Both the position numbers and the translations under genes were made by a program. The notes beneath the pieces were generated by a model. It had not been told where the DNA came from and did not search any database. It saw only the letters and a list, made by a program, of their open reading frames with translations. 64,000 nt of DNA, from NCBI RefSeq assembly GCF_013407855.1, contig NZ_JACBZH010000001.1, positions 620,001-684,000 on the forward strand, in the 5' to 3' direction. The stretch's first letter is position 1, and every line of letters starts with the position of its first letter. This DNA is from Actinopolymorpha rutila. GTDB lineage: Bacteria > Actinomycetota > Actinomycetes > Propionibacteriales > Actinopolymorphaceae. Below are positions 1-9,792 of the stretch, one piece after another.

Positions 1-138
1 GAAGCAGCCGCCGAGGTCGGTCGCCGCCGACCCGGGTGCGACGGTGCGCAGCAACCGGCGTACGTCCGGATCGTCGGCGCTGGTGACGTCCGGGTTGGCC
101 GGGTCTTCGGTCCACCATCGCCGCATCAGGGTGTCCAT
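1..138 (-). CDS. Partial unknown protein (N-terminus only)
   Basis: The minus strand reads openly from an ATG at 138 to the left edge, giving about 46 residues that begin MDTLMRRWWTEDPANPDV and continue with a D/P/R-rich stretch ending LGGCF. Codon third positions are almost all G or C, as in neighbouring real genes, so I think this is the start of a gene that continues outside the window. It lies downstream of soxR on the same strand with a 64-base gap. No family is recognised and the ribosome site is weak, so the start is uncertain. Confidence 0.45.
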   Translation of the reverse strand, partial: MDTLMRRWWTEDPANPDVTSADDPDVRRLLRTVAPGSAATDLGGCF

Positions 139-202
139 GAGCGCCAAGCCTGCAAGGCGCGCACGGCGAGCGCCACGGAATTTCCGCGGGGATCAGGCCT
201 GG

Positions 203-673
203 TCAGGACTCGAGAACGCGGCGTGGCCCGGGGCCGTGATCGGACAGCCGGTCGTACGGGTTGGCCAGGACGCACCGGTCCAGCGACAGGCACCCACAGC
301 CCACGCAGTCGGCGAACTCGTCCCGCAGTTGCGTCAGCCGGTGGATGCGTTCGTCGAGTTCGGCCCGCCAGCGCCGCGCCAGCCGGGCCCAGTCCTCGCG
401 GTTCGGCGTACGCCCGTCGGGTAGCTCGGCCAGCGCGGCGCGGATGTCGGCGAGCGGGATGCCGACCCGCTGGGCCACCCGGATCAGCGCGATCCTGCGC
501 AGGGTGTCGCGGCGGTAGCGGCGCTGGTTTCCGCTGGTGCGCCTGCTGGTGATCAGCTGCTGGCGTTCGTAGAAGTGCAGCGCGGACACGGCCACCCCGC
601 TGCGCTCGGCGAGCTGTCCGACCGAGAGTTCCTTCTGGTCCCAGGGCACTCCGTCCAAGTTGGCCACCTCCAC
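203..673 (-). CDS. soxR: SoxR, redox-sensing MerR-family regulator
   Basis: A 156-residue MerR-type regulator. Residues 16-60 form the winged helix-turn-helix (SVGQLAERSGV, then HFYE and a GNQRRY wing). A dimerisation helix follows, and then the [2Fe-2S] ligands Cys123, Cys126, Cys128 and Cys134 in the SoxR spacing C-x2-C-x-C-x5-C. Family knowledge: oxidation of the cluster by redox-cycling compounds untwists the target promoter; in actinobacteria SoxR usually controls small flavin or quinone enzymes rather than a SoxS regulon. The start is GTG at 673. The gene is divergent from a flavin reductase, and the shared intergenic region holds a SoxR-like operator, which makes that reductase the likely target. 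Confidence 0.93.
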   Translation of the reverse strand: MEVANLDGVPWDQKELSVGQLAERSGVAVSALHFYERQQLITSRRTSGNQRRYRRDTLRRIALIRVAQRVGIPLADIRAALAELPDGRTPNREDWARLARRWRAELDERIHRLTQLRDEFADCVGCGCLSLDRCVLANPYDRLSDHGPGPRRVLES

Positions 674-686
674 GGACCGCTCGACG

Positions 687-717
687 TTGATCTGAACATT
701 ACTTCAGGTCTTAGGTT
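687..717 (+). promoter_or_regulatory. SoxR/MerR-type promoter with operator in a 19-bp spacer
   Basis: Read on the plus strand, TTGATC (687-692) and TAGGTT (712-717) are separated by 19 bases, the long spacer typical of MerR-family promoters. Inside lies the inverted repeat GATCTGAA-cattac-TTCAGGTC (689-710), with one mismatch between arms. It sits between soxR and the flavin reductase and points toward the reductase. Confidence 0.75.
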
Positions 718-771
718 GGTTGTCGGGCGCCCTCCGGACCGGGTGCCCGAGCCGATCCGAAGGGAATCCCT

Positions 772-1329
772 GTGCCAGAAGGCCAGTTCCAGCTCGCGGT
801 GATCGTCGGCAGCGTACGGGAGGGCAGGTTCGCGCCGGTGGTCGCGAACTGGTTCCTCGGTCAGGTCGAACGCCGCGGCGACGTCGTGGTGGACGTCCTC
901 GACCTCGCCGACTTCACCGACCACGGCATGCCGCGGGACGGCAGCGGGTTCACCGAGCGCATCGGCGCCGCGGACGCGTACGTCGTGATCGTGCCGGAGT
1001 ACAACCACGGCTACCCGGGCCCGCTGAAGACCGCGATCGACACCGTCCGGGTCGAGTGGCGGGCCAAGCCGGTCGGCTTCGTGACGTACGGCGGTGTGTC
1101 CGGCGGCCTGCGCGCGGCCGAGCAGCTTCGCCAGGTCTTCGCCGAACTCCACGCCGTGACCGTGCGGGAGACGGTGAGCTTCCACCAGGCACGGACGAGG
1201 TTCGACAGCGAGGGCGAGCCGATCGAACCGGGCGCGGTCGAACTCGCCGCGAAGGTGCTGCTGGACCAGCTCGCCTGGTGGGCCTTCACCCTGCGGGCCG
1301 GCCGCGACGCCCGGCCCTACGGCGACTGA
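772..1329 (+). CDS. NADPH-dependent FMN reductase family protein
   Basis: A 185-residue flavodoxin-like reductase. The N-terminal strand-loop GSVREGR (residues 13-19) would bind the FMN phosphate. The hallmark PEYNHGYPGPLKTAID lies near residues 75-90. Such proteins transfer electrons from NAD(P)H through FMN to quinones, azo dyes or redox-active drugs. The start is GTG at 772, preceded by AGGGA at 761-765. It is divergent from soxR and directly downstream of a SoxR-type promoter, so it is probably induced by redox-cycling compounds. No partner gene follows; the next gene is convergent. The exact substrate cannot be told from sequence. Confidence 0.88.
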   Translation: MPEGQFQLAVIVGSVREGRFAPVVANWFLGQVERRGDVVVDVLDLADFTDHGMPRDGSGFTERIGAADAYVVIVPEYNHGYPGPLKTAIDTVRVEWRAKPVGFVTYGGVSGGLRAAEQLRQVFAELHAVTVRETVSFHQARTRFDSEGEPIEPGAVELAAKVLLDQLAWWAFTLRAGRDARPYGD

Positions 1330-1337
1330 CCGTCCCG

Positions 1338-1353
1338 CCCGGCCGCGGCCGGG
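1338..1353. terminator. GC-rich palindrome between convergent genes
   Basis: A perfect 16-bp palindrome, CCCGGCCGCGGCCGGG, lies in the 43-base gap between the convergent flavin reductase and histidine kinase genes. It could act as a weak two-way terminator. There is no T tract, so this is tentative. Confidence 0.35.
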
Positions 1354-1372
1354 CCCCCGGACCCCCGGACCC

Positions 1373-2581
1373 CTACTGCGGCTGGACGGCTGCCCGGGCG
1401 AGGACGGTGGTGCCCCGGCCGGGCACGGACCGGACGTCGAGCCGTCCGCCGATGAGTTCGGCGCGCTCGGCCATGCTGCCCAGGCCGTAGCCGCCGCCGT
1501 CGGGTCCGACTGTGGCCGCGGGCGGGTCGTCGGCGAGCAGCTCGAAGCCCCGCCCGTCGTCGCTGACCTCCAGCGACACCTCCGGTCCCGAACGCCGCAG
1601 GCTCAGCCGGACGTTGCTCGCCCCGGCGTGTTTCACGACGTTCTGGAACGCCTCCTGCGCGATCCGGTACAACGCGATCTCGACGTGCTCGGGCAGCGCG
1701 CACCGGTCCACCTCGACGAGCACGTCGACTCCGGCGACGGCGCGGGCAAGGCTGGCCAGGCTGTCGGCCAGGCCGAGGTCGTCCAGCACCGGCGGGCGTA
1801 GTCCGTTGATGGCCGCCCTGGCATCGTCGATCGCCAGGTGGGTGAGCCGCCGGGACAGGACGAGTTGTTCGGTCGCGAACGCCGGCTCCTCCGTCAGCGC
1901 CTCCGCCGCCGCGTCCAGGTGGAACCGCAGACTGCACAGCCGCTGGGTGATGCCGTCGTGGATGTCGGCGGCCAGCCGGCGGCGTTCGGCCTCCTGGGCG
2001 GCGACCGCCTGTTCGGCGAACCGCTCGTGCGCGCGTTCGCGGGCGGCCAGCCGGCGGTGCAGCCGGGCCTGGTGCACCGCGCCCGCGATGAGGCTGCCGA
2101 TCGAGGTCAGCAGTCGTACGTCGGCCTCGGTGAACTCCCGTCGCTGCCGGGTGTGCACGTTGAGTACGCCGACCAGCCCGCCGGGCGAGCTCGCCATCGG
2201 CACCGACACCATCGACGTGTACTCCTCACCGCGCAGCTCCGGAAAGTAGCGGTAGCGCGGGTCGTTCGCCTTGCCCTCCACGATGACGACGGGCTCGCGC
2301 CGGCTGGCGGCCCAGCCGGTGACACCTTCGCCGAGCCGCAGCCGGACCCGCCCCACCTCCTGGTCGAACGGCGGGGTCGCACCCGTCAGCGTCAGCGACT
2401 GTTCGGTGTCGTCGAGGACGTGCACGAAGCACTCGTCGGTGGCCGTCGCGGCGACGATCAGGGGAGCGACCCGGGCGGCCAGCAGCTCGAGTTCGGGGCC
2501 GGCCGAGATGGCCTCGATGATGCCGACCAGCAGGGCGTTCTCCGACGCCGCGTCGGGCAGGCCGAGTGCGCGGCCGGTCAC
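1373..2581 (-). CDS. GAF-domain sensor histidine kinase (NarL/DegS-type)
   Basis: A 402-residue soluble kinase. Residues about 30-172 form a GAF sensor domain. A HisKA_3 dimerisation helix follows, with the phospho-acceptor His208 in DIHDGITQRL. The C-terminal HATPase has an N-box (AFQNVVKHA), G1 box (DDGRGF) and G2 box (GYGLGSM). No membrane segment is visible, so it senses a cytoplasmic or soluble ligand, which is unknown. The GTG start at 2581 overlaps the stop of the response regulator as GTGA, so the two are translationally coupled, regulator first. Longer upstream reading frames would run through the regulator gene and were rejected. Confidence 0.92.
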   Translation of the reverse strand: MTGRALGLPDAASENALLVGIIEAISAGPELELLAARVAPLIVAATATDECFVHVLDDTEQSLTLTGATPPFDQEVGRVRLRLGEGVTGWAASRREPVVIVEGKANDPRYRYFPELRGEEYTSMVSVPMASSPGGLVGVLNVHTRQRREFTEADVRLLTSIGSLIAGAVHQARLHRRLAARERAHERFAEQAVAAQEAERRRLAADIHDGITQRLCSLRFHLDAAAEALTEEPAFATEQLVLSRRLTHLAIDDARAAINGLRPPVLDDLGLADSLASLARAVAGVDVLVEVDRCALPEHVEIALYRIAQEAFQNVVKHAGASNVRLSLRRSGPEVSLEVSDDGRGFELLADDPPAATVGPDGGGYGLGSMAERAELIGGRLDVRSVPGRGTTVLARAAVQPQ

Positions 2582-3381
2582 CGGAAGATCCCCTCGCGCA
2601 GGGCGACCGCGACCGCGCCGGCCCGGTCGTTCACCGACAGCTTGCGGAAGATGGAACGGACGTGCGTCTTCACCGTCTCCTCGCCCAGGACGAGCTTGCC
2701 GGCGATGGCCCGGTTGGACAGCCCGGCGACGAGGAATCCGAGCACCTCGCTCTCGCGCTGGCTGAGCCCCAGGTGCGCGCCCGGCCAGAACTCCCCGGCC
2801 TGCAGCCGTGCCGCGGACGCGACCGCCCGGCCGGCCATGCTCGGGTCGACCACGGTCTCCCCGCGCGCGGCCCGCTCCAGCATCCGGACGAGTTCCTCCC
2901 GGTCGATGGACTTCAGCAGGTAACCGGCCGCGCCGGCGCGCAGCGCCTGGAAGAGGTACTGCTCGTCGTCGTACGCGCTGAGCAGCACCACCCGGCGACC
3001 GGGCGTGGTCTCGACCAGGCGCCGGCACAGGTCCAGCCCGCTCACCGATCCCCGCAGGCGTACGTCGGAGACCACGAGGTCCGGGTCGAGTGCCGCGACC
3101 ATCGGCTCGGCCGCGTCCGCGCTCACCGACTGCGCCACGATCCGCACCCGGCCGCGAAACCGGGCGAGCAGTGCCTTCAGCCCTTCCAGGACCATCTCGT
3201 GGTCGTCGACCAGGATGATCCGCAGCGGCCGGCCGTTCGCCGCCTGCCTGTTCTGGGCTGCCTGCCTGGATTCCGGCTTGGATTCCGCCTTCGACTCCTG
3301 TGTGGACTGCGGTTTGGTACGCCCGGGCGGATTCGCCCGCCCGCGTACGGTTCGACTGCCGCCCCCGGCTCGGCTGTCCAT
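2578..3381 (-). CDS. NarL/LuxR-family response regulator
   Basis: A 267-residue regulator partnered with the downstream GAF kinase (4-bp overlap). The receiver domain starts near residue 53 (RIILVDDHEMV) and carries the acceptor Asp106 in VVSDVRL and the conserved Lys in GYLLKS. A LuxR-type helix-turn-helix fills the last 60 residues (LSQRESEVLGFL, then ETVKTHVRSIFRKL). The first 50 residues are polar and low-complexity (many S, K, Q, E), longer than the family norm. The chosen ATG at 3381 may therefore be early, with translation possibly beginning nearer the receiver domain. Target genes are not known. Confidence 0.9.
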   Translation of the reverse strand: MDSRAGGGSRTVRGRANPPGRTKPQSTQESKAESKPESRQAAQNRQAANGRPLRIILVDDHEMVLEGLKALLARFRGRVRIVAQSVSADAAEPMVAALDPDLVVSDVRLRGSVSGLDLCRRLVETTPGRRVVLLSAYDDEQYLFQALRAGAAGYLLKSIDREELVRMLERAARGETVVDPSMAGRAVASAARLQAGEFWPGAHLGLSQRESEVLGFLVAGLSNRAIAGKLVLGEETVKTHVRSIFRKLSVNDRAGAVAVALREGIFR

Positions 3382-3693
3382 GCACCGAGGGTAGGAGTGA
3401 CCTCGGCTCCGCAGCCGGTGGTCCGGGGTCACCGGGACTGCCGGCACCGGGCACCAGGGACCTTTCGCGTTCACTCGGCGGCACCCGCCCGCGGCGCCCA
3501 CGGTCCTCACCCCGGCCGCCCCTCGGCGGGGGGATGCCGCCCGCGCCCGGCCCGCCCTACGGTTTCGGGCAGGCGGACGAAGGGACCCCGTGTCGCTATG
3601 CGGACATGGTGCGGGTCCCCGGGTCGAACGCACTGACTGGCGGCATGTCCCGGCGGTGGCGACACGTCCGTTCGCTGAGGGGAGGGAAAGGAC

Positions 3694-4662
3694 ATGCCGC
3701 ACAAGCTGATCCGGATGCACCGAGTCCGCGACGACCAGGCGCCGGTGCGACAGCCGATCATGATCGGGATCGCCGGTGACAGCGCGGCCGGGAAGACCAC
3801 GCTCACCAAGGGGCTCGCCGACGCGCTCGGCCCGGACCGGGTGACCACGATCTGCGTCGACGACTATCACCGTTACGACCGGGTGGAACGCCGATCCAAG
3901 CCGTTCACCGCGCTGCATCCGGACTGCAACTACGTCGAGATCATCGAGCAGCACCTGCAGTTGCTGGCCACCGGGCAGCCGATCCTCAAGCCGGTCTACG
4001 ACCACTCCACCGGCGAGCTCACCCGGCCGATGCTCGTGCGGCCGAAGGAGTTCGTCATCGTGGAGGGCCTGCTGCCGTTGCACACCCGGCTGATGCGGGC
4101 CTGCTTCGACATCACCGCCTACCTCGACCCGCCCGAGGAGATCCGCCGGCAGTGGAAGGTACGCCGGGACACCAGCAGGCGCGGCTACACCGCCGACCAG
4201 GTGCTGGCCGAACTCGTCGACCGGGAGCCGGAGTCGGCGGCCTACATCCGCCCGCAACGCGCGTTCGCCGACATCGTGGTGCGGTTCGCTCCGGTCGCCG
4301 GGCGGGACGACCCGCCGGGTACGCCGTTGTCGGCCGAGCTCATGTTGCGTCCCACGATCCGTCACCCGGACCTGAGCGGCTCGCTGGCCGAACGCGACCA
4401 GCGGGCGATCCACCTTCGGCTGTGCCGCGACGAAGGTCGGCCTGTCGACGTACTCCACATCCACGGCTACGTCCCGCGCGAGGAGAGCCGGATCGTGGAG
4501 AAGGTGCTGTGGGCGCAACTCGGCGTCGACGCGGGCGTCCCGCCGGAGACGCTGGGCGACATCGGCAACGGCGAACGCAGCGAGCCGCTGGCCATCACGC
4601 AGTTGCTGTTGCTCTACCACCTGCTGGCAGCGCGCGGGATCCGCGACGCCGCCGGTCAGTGA
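3694..4662 (+). CDS. prk: Phosphoribulokinase
   Basis: A 322-residue kinase making ribulose-1,5-bisphosphate from ribulose-5-phosphate and ATP, the substrate-supplying step of the Calvin cycle. It has a P-loop GDSAAGKTT at residues 28-36, a DDYHRYDR segment just after it, and a HPDCNY substrate-loop motif. Length fits the bacterial PRK family. The ATG at 3694 follows a strong purine run (GGGAGGGAAAGG). It converges on the rubisco operon, whose cbbX ends 54 bases downstream. Uridine kinases share the fold, but the rubisco neighbours and the HYD-type motifs favour PRK. Confidence 0.93.
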   Translation: MPHKLIRMHRVRDDQAPVRQPIMIGIAGDSAAGKTTLTKGLADALGPDRVTTICVDDYHRYDRVERRSKPFTALHPDCNYVEIIEQHLQLLATGQPILKPVYDHSTGELTRPMLVRPKEFVIVEGLLPLHTRLMRACFDITAYLDPPEEIRRQWKVRRDTSRRGYTADQVLAELVDREPESAAYIRPQRAFADIVVRFAPVAGRDDPPGTPLSAELMLRPTIRHPDLSGSLAERDQRAIHLRLCRDEGRPVDVLHIHGYVPREESRIVEKVLWAQLGVDAGVPPETLGDIGNGERSEPLAITQLLLLYHLLAARGIRDAAGQ

Positions 4663-4716
4663 CGCTGTGCGCTGCGGGCCGTACGAAGGGCAAGGTGACG
4701 TTGACGCGTACGCCGG

Positions 4717-5733
4717 TCACTGCGTGAACACCCGGCTGGCGAGGATGTCCTCCGGCTCGAACCGCATCAGGTCCTCCCGGTGCCAGGTGCGCCCGGTGGC
4801 GTCGAGCAGCCGGTTGGCCTGCCGCAGCCGGGCACGTTCGAGCGCGTTGCGAACGCTGCGTGCGTTGGCGAACCGCGGCTGCCGCATGCGGCGCTGCAGG
4901 TAGTCGCGGAACGTCCGCTCGGCGTCCGGGGTGAACTCGTAGTGCTCCTGGGCCAGCATCAGCCGGGCGATCGCCGCCAGCTCGTCCAGGTCGTAGTCGG
5001 GGAATTCGAGGTGGTGGGCGATCCGCGAACTCATCCCCGGGTTGGAGGCGAAGAAGGAGTCCATCCGGTCCTTGTAGCCGGCGAGGATCACCACCAGCCG
5101 GTCGCGCTGGCTCTCCATCACCTGCAGGAGGATCTCGATCGCCTCCTGGCCGTAGTCGCGTTCGTTCTCGGCCCGGTAGAGGTAGTACGCCTCGTCGATG
5201 AACAACACGCCGCCCATGGCGCGCTTGATCACCTCCTTGGTCTTCGGCGCGGTGTGCCCGACGTACTGGCCCACCAGGTCGTCCCGGGTGACCGCGACCA
5301 GGTGACCGCGGTCGATGCAGCCCAACCGGTGCAGGAGTTCGGCCATCCGCAGGGCCACCGTCGTCTTGCCGGTGCCGGGACTTCCGGTGAACGACATGTG
5401 GAGGCTCGGCCGGGACGAGGTCAGCGCGAACCGCTGGCGTACCCGGTCCACCAGCAGCAGTGCGGCGAGCTCGCGGACGCGGGTCTTCACCTGGCGCAGC
5501 CCGACCAGCTCGGCGTCCAGAGCGTCCAGGACGGCGTCGATGCCTGCCGCCCGGCGTTCGGCGGTGAGGTCGACCGACGCGTCCGCGGGCAGAGCGTTCG
5601 GGGGCGGAACGTCCACAGGTGGCCGCTCGATGGTCGCCTCGGCGGAGGCCTCGTCGTGCGCCGGGGACCCACCGTCGCCTCGGCCGGGCGTCGGCATCCC
5701 GAACCCGCGCCGCCGCTCGTCCGCCCCGCTCAC
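4717..5733 (-). CDS. cbbX: CbbX, red-type rubisco activase (AAA+)
   Basis: A 338-residue AAA+ protein. After an acidic, Pro-rich tail of about 60 residues comes the conserved core: Walker [10 protein letters not shown], pore region [10 protein letters not shown], Walker [12 protein letters not shown], sensor AGYKDRM, and the arginine finger region near [11 protein letters not shown]. Family knowledge: CbbX hexamers use ATP to pull the C-terminal tail of red-type RbcL and remove inhibitory sugar phosphates. It is the third gene after cbbL and cbbS (36-base gap). The start is GTG at 5733; an in-frame ATG at 5697 is possible. The N-terminal extension is longer than in proteobacterial CbbX (about 310 residues). 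Confidence 0.93.
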   Translation of the reverse strand: MSGADERRRGFGMPTPGRGDGGSPAHDEASAEATIERPPVDVPPPNALPADASVDLTAERRAAGIDAVLDALDAELVGLRQVKTRVRELAALLLVDRVRQRFALTSSRPSLHMSFTGSPGTGKTTVALRMAELLHRLGCIDRGHLVAVTRDDLVGQYVGHTAPKTKEVIKRAMGGVLFIDEAYYLYRAENERDYGQEAIEILLQVMESQRDRLVVILAGYKDRMDSFFASNPGMSSRIAHHLEFPDYDLDELAAIARLMLAQEHYEFTPDAERTFRDYLQRRMRQPRFANARSVRNALERARLRQANRLLDATGRTWHREDLMRFEPEDILASRVFTQ

Positions 5734-5769
5734 GTCGCCCCGCTCACGCCGGCCCGCTCACGTCACGGT

Positions 5770-6222
5770 TCACGTGGCGCTGTCGCCGTCGGGGTGGTCG
5801 CCGTTGGGGTAGCGGTCGCCCGCCGGCCGGTCCGCGGCGTACGCCTCGACCGTGTAGCGCAGCCGCCGGTCCGGACCCGCCTCGCGCACCACCCGGAAGC
5901 CGGGCTCGACGGCCGGCCGGTTGACGATGAACGACAACGCGGTGGTCTGGCGTTCGTGCGTGGCGTCGTAGGCGTTCACCCGGATGTAGCGCGCCGGGTA
6001 CGCCCGCCGGCACTCGTTCACCTCGTACAGCACGCCGCCCGCGTCGCGCAGGTCGAACATCGGCAGCCCCCACATGTCCCAGTAGTGGTTGCGCGGATGC
6101 GGGTCGTCGGTGAACTCGACCGCGAGCGACCAGCCCTGGTCGAGGGCGTACTGGATCTGCCTCTCGATCTCGGGGTCGGTGAGGTCGGGAAGATAGGAGA
6201 AGGTGCCCTGGGTGATCCGCAT
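5770..6222 (-). CDS. cbbS: Rubisco small subunit, red type
   Basis: A 150-residue small subunit beginning [16 protein letters not shown], with the conserved [31 protein letters not shown] region (residues about 30-56) and [10 protein letters not shown]-terminal extension past residue 110 matches the extra beta-hairpin of red-type small subunits that lines the central channel of L8S8. The last 20 residues are polar and variable. It lies 30 bases after cbbL and 36 before cbbX, so the three genes form one operon. Confidence 0.94.
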   Translation of the reverse strand: MRITQGTFSYLPDLTDPEIERQIQYALDQGWSLAVEFTDDPHPRNHYWDMWGLPMFDLRDAGGVLYEVNECRRAYPARYIRVNAYDATHERQTTALSFIVNRPAVEPGFRVVREAGPDRRLRYTVEAYAADRPAGDRYPNGDHPDGDSAT

Positions 6223-6252
6223 GCGGTCCGTCCTAGATCGGCCTGGCGGTTC

Positions 6253-7770
<1,518 letters not shown>

Positions 7771-7907
7771 CTACTCACCGAGCCCGCACCCGTGGCGGTT
7801 GTGTCCGACCTTCCGCGTGGATTCGGACGGCCTAGGTCCAAGGTCGTAGGCGGGGCTGGATCGCCGGCCCGATGGCGAACGCCGCCGGATGTGGAAGTGT
7901 CGTGCCC

Positions 7908-8621
7908 ATGAACACCACCACCGGCATACGTGGGTACGACGACCTGCCCCGGCTGCTGACCAAGCTGACCGGGGACGAGAAGCACAGCCTGAGCGCGCAC
8001 TCGACGCTGGACGTCCTGTGGGTGCTGTACGACCGCGTACTCCACGTGTCCCCGGCGACCGTGGACGATCCCGCGCGGGACCGGTTCCTGCTGTCCAAGG
8101 GGCACGGGCCGGCGGCCTTCTACGCCGTCCTCGCCGCGAAGGGGTTCTTCCCGGAGAAGTGGCTGGAGGAATGGGCGTCGTTCGGCTCGCCGCTCGGCCA
8201 CCACCCCGACCGGGTACTGGTACCCGGCGCGGAGATCTCCAGCGGCTCCCTCGGACACGGCCTTCCTCTCGGGGTCGGCGTAGCCCTCGGCCTGCGCGCA
8301 CAGGACCTCACCGACACCAGGGTCGTGGTCCTGGTCGGTGACGCCGAACTCGACGAGGGCACCAACCACGAGGCGATCGCATACGCCGGGGCGACCGGCC
8401 TGGACAACCTCACCGTGGTCGTGGTGGACAACCAGTCGGCCACGCACGGCTGGCCGGGCGGGATCGCCGAACGGTTCTCTGTCAACGGGTGGTTTACACA
8501 GGTCGTGGACGGTCGCGACCACGCCGTTCTCGAAACGGCGCTGACGAAACGTACGCCAGGAAGTCCCGACGTCGTGGTCGCCGTCGTGGAACCCAGTTCG
8601 CCGCACAGAGGCAAGAAGTGA
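7908..8621 (+). CDS. Transketolase, N-terminal (TPP-binding) subunit
   Basis: A 237-residue thiamine-diphosphate subunit equal to the N-terminal third of a normal transketolase. It has the substrate/cofactor residues in RFLLSKGHGPAAFYA, the SGSLGHGLPLGVGVALG loop, and the TPP/Mg motif GDAELDEGTNHEA...LDNLTVVVVDN. It needs the C-terminal partner encoded 10 bases downstream. Transketolase regenerates pentoses in the Calvin and pentose-phosphate cycles, fitting the neighbouring rubisco genes, though split transketolases can also serve other sugar pathways. I use ATG 7908; an upstream ATG at 7872 has poorer support. Confidence 0.9.
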   Translation: MNTTTGIRGYDDLPRLLTKLTGDEKHSLSAHSTLDVLWVLYDRVLHVSPATVDDPARDRFLLSKGHGPAAFYAVLAAKGFFPEKWLEEWASFGSPLGHHPDRVLVPGAEISSGSLGHGLPLGVGVALGLRAQDLTDTRVVVLVGDAELDEGTNHEAIAYAGATGLDNLTVVVVDNQSATHGWPGGIAERFSVNGWFTQVVDGRDHAVLETALTKRTPGSPDVVVAVVEPSSPHRGKK

Positions 8622-8631
8622 GGACAGGACG

Positions 8632-9567
8632 ATGATCACCCCGACCGACATGCGGACCGAGTTCGCCCGGACCGCGGCGTTCCTGCTCGACGAGGATCCA
8701 CGGACGGCGGTCGTCCTGGCCGACATCTCCTCGGACCTGTTCGCCGAGTCGGCCCGCCGCCACCCCGACCGTGCCCTCAACGTGGGAATCCGCGAGCCGT
8801 TGATGCTGAGCGTCGCCGGTGGGCTCTCCCTGGCCGGCCTGCGCCCGATCGCACACTCCTACACGCCGTTCCTGGTCGAGCGGTCCTTCGAGCAGATCAA
8901 GCTGGACATCGGCCACCAGGACGCCCGCGTGGTGCTGGTGAGCGTCGGCGCGTCGTACGACGAGACGCAGGCCGGCCGCACCCACCAGGCGCCAGGCGAC
9001 GTGGCGTTGCTGGACACCCTGCCCGGCTTCGCGGTGCACGTGCCCGGCCACCCCGACGAGGTGCCCGCGTTGCTGCGGTACGCGGTCGCCGGCGACCGGT
9101 CGGCGTACATCCGGCTGTCCAACCGCACCAACGCCGCCGCCCGACCTGCCGCGGTCACCGCGGACGGGAGGATCGACGTCGTACGCCGGGGAAGCCGGGC
9201 ACTGGTCCTCGCGGTCGGCCCGATGCTGGACCCGGTGCTGGCGGCGACTGCAGGCCTCGACGTCACGGTCGGCTACGCCGCGACGGTGCGCCCGCTCGAC
9301 CTGGCCGCGGTCCGCGAACTGGCCGGGACCGGTGCTCCCGGGAACGCGGCGGACGTCGTCCTCGTCGAGCCGTACCTCGCGGGTACGTCGGTGCGGCTCG
9401 TCGACGAGGCGCTGGCCGACCGTCCGCACCGCACGCTGGCGCTGGGGGTCGGGCGCACCGAGGTCCGCCGGTACGGCACGCCTGAGGAGCACGACGTCGT
9501 GCACGGACTCGACCCGGCGGGGCTACGCCGTTCGATCGACGGTTTCCTCAGCCAGAACACGGCCTGA
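8632..9567 (+). CDS. Transketolase, C-terminal subunit
   Basis: A 311-residue partner of the preceding subunit. It holds the pyrimidine-binding domain (VVLADISSDLFAE, then RALNVGIREPLMLSVAGGLSLAGLRP with the catalytic Glu) and the transketolase C-terminal domain. The ATG at 8632 follows GAGGACAGG. Together the two genes replace one 650-700 residue enzyme. They are transcribed away from cbbL and probably share control with it. The donor and acceptor sugars cannot be read from sequence. Confidence 0.9.
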   Translation: MITPTDMRTEFARTAAFLLDEDPRTAVVLADISSDLFAESARRHPDRALNVGIREPLMLSVAGGLSLAGLRPIAHSYTPFLVERSFEQIKLDIGHQDARVVLVSVGASYDETQAGRTHQAPGDVALLDTLPGFAVHVPGHPDEVPALLRYAVAGDRSAYIRLSNRTNAAARPAAVTADGRIDVVRRGSRALVLAVGPMLDPVLAATAGLDVTVGYAATVRPLDLAAVRELAGTGAPGNAADVVLVEPYLAGTSVRLVDEALADRPHRTLALGVGRTEVRRYGTPEEHDVVHGLDPAGLRRSIDGFLSQNTA

Positions 9568-9792
9568 GCCGTCCCGGCCGTCCCGGCCTGCGGCCGTCGC
9601 GTGAACGGGATGTTGCGGTGACCTTCCGGACTCCGCAAACTTCGGCGTCGGTCTCCAGGACAGCTATGGACAAAGCCTCCGAGATCCCGTACACATGCGG
9701 TCAGTCCGACGCAGTGCAGCGTGGAGGCGACGGAGAGTGTCCATCGGCGGCGCCCCCCGCCTCCGCCGGGCTCGTACCCATGAGGAGGCTCC

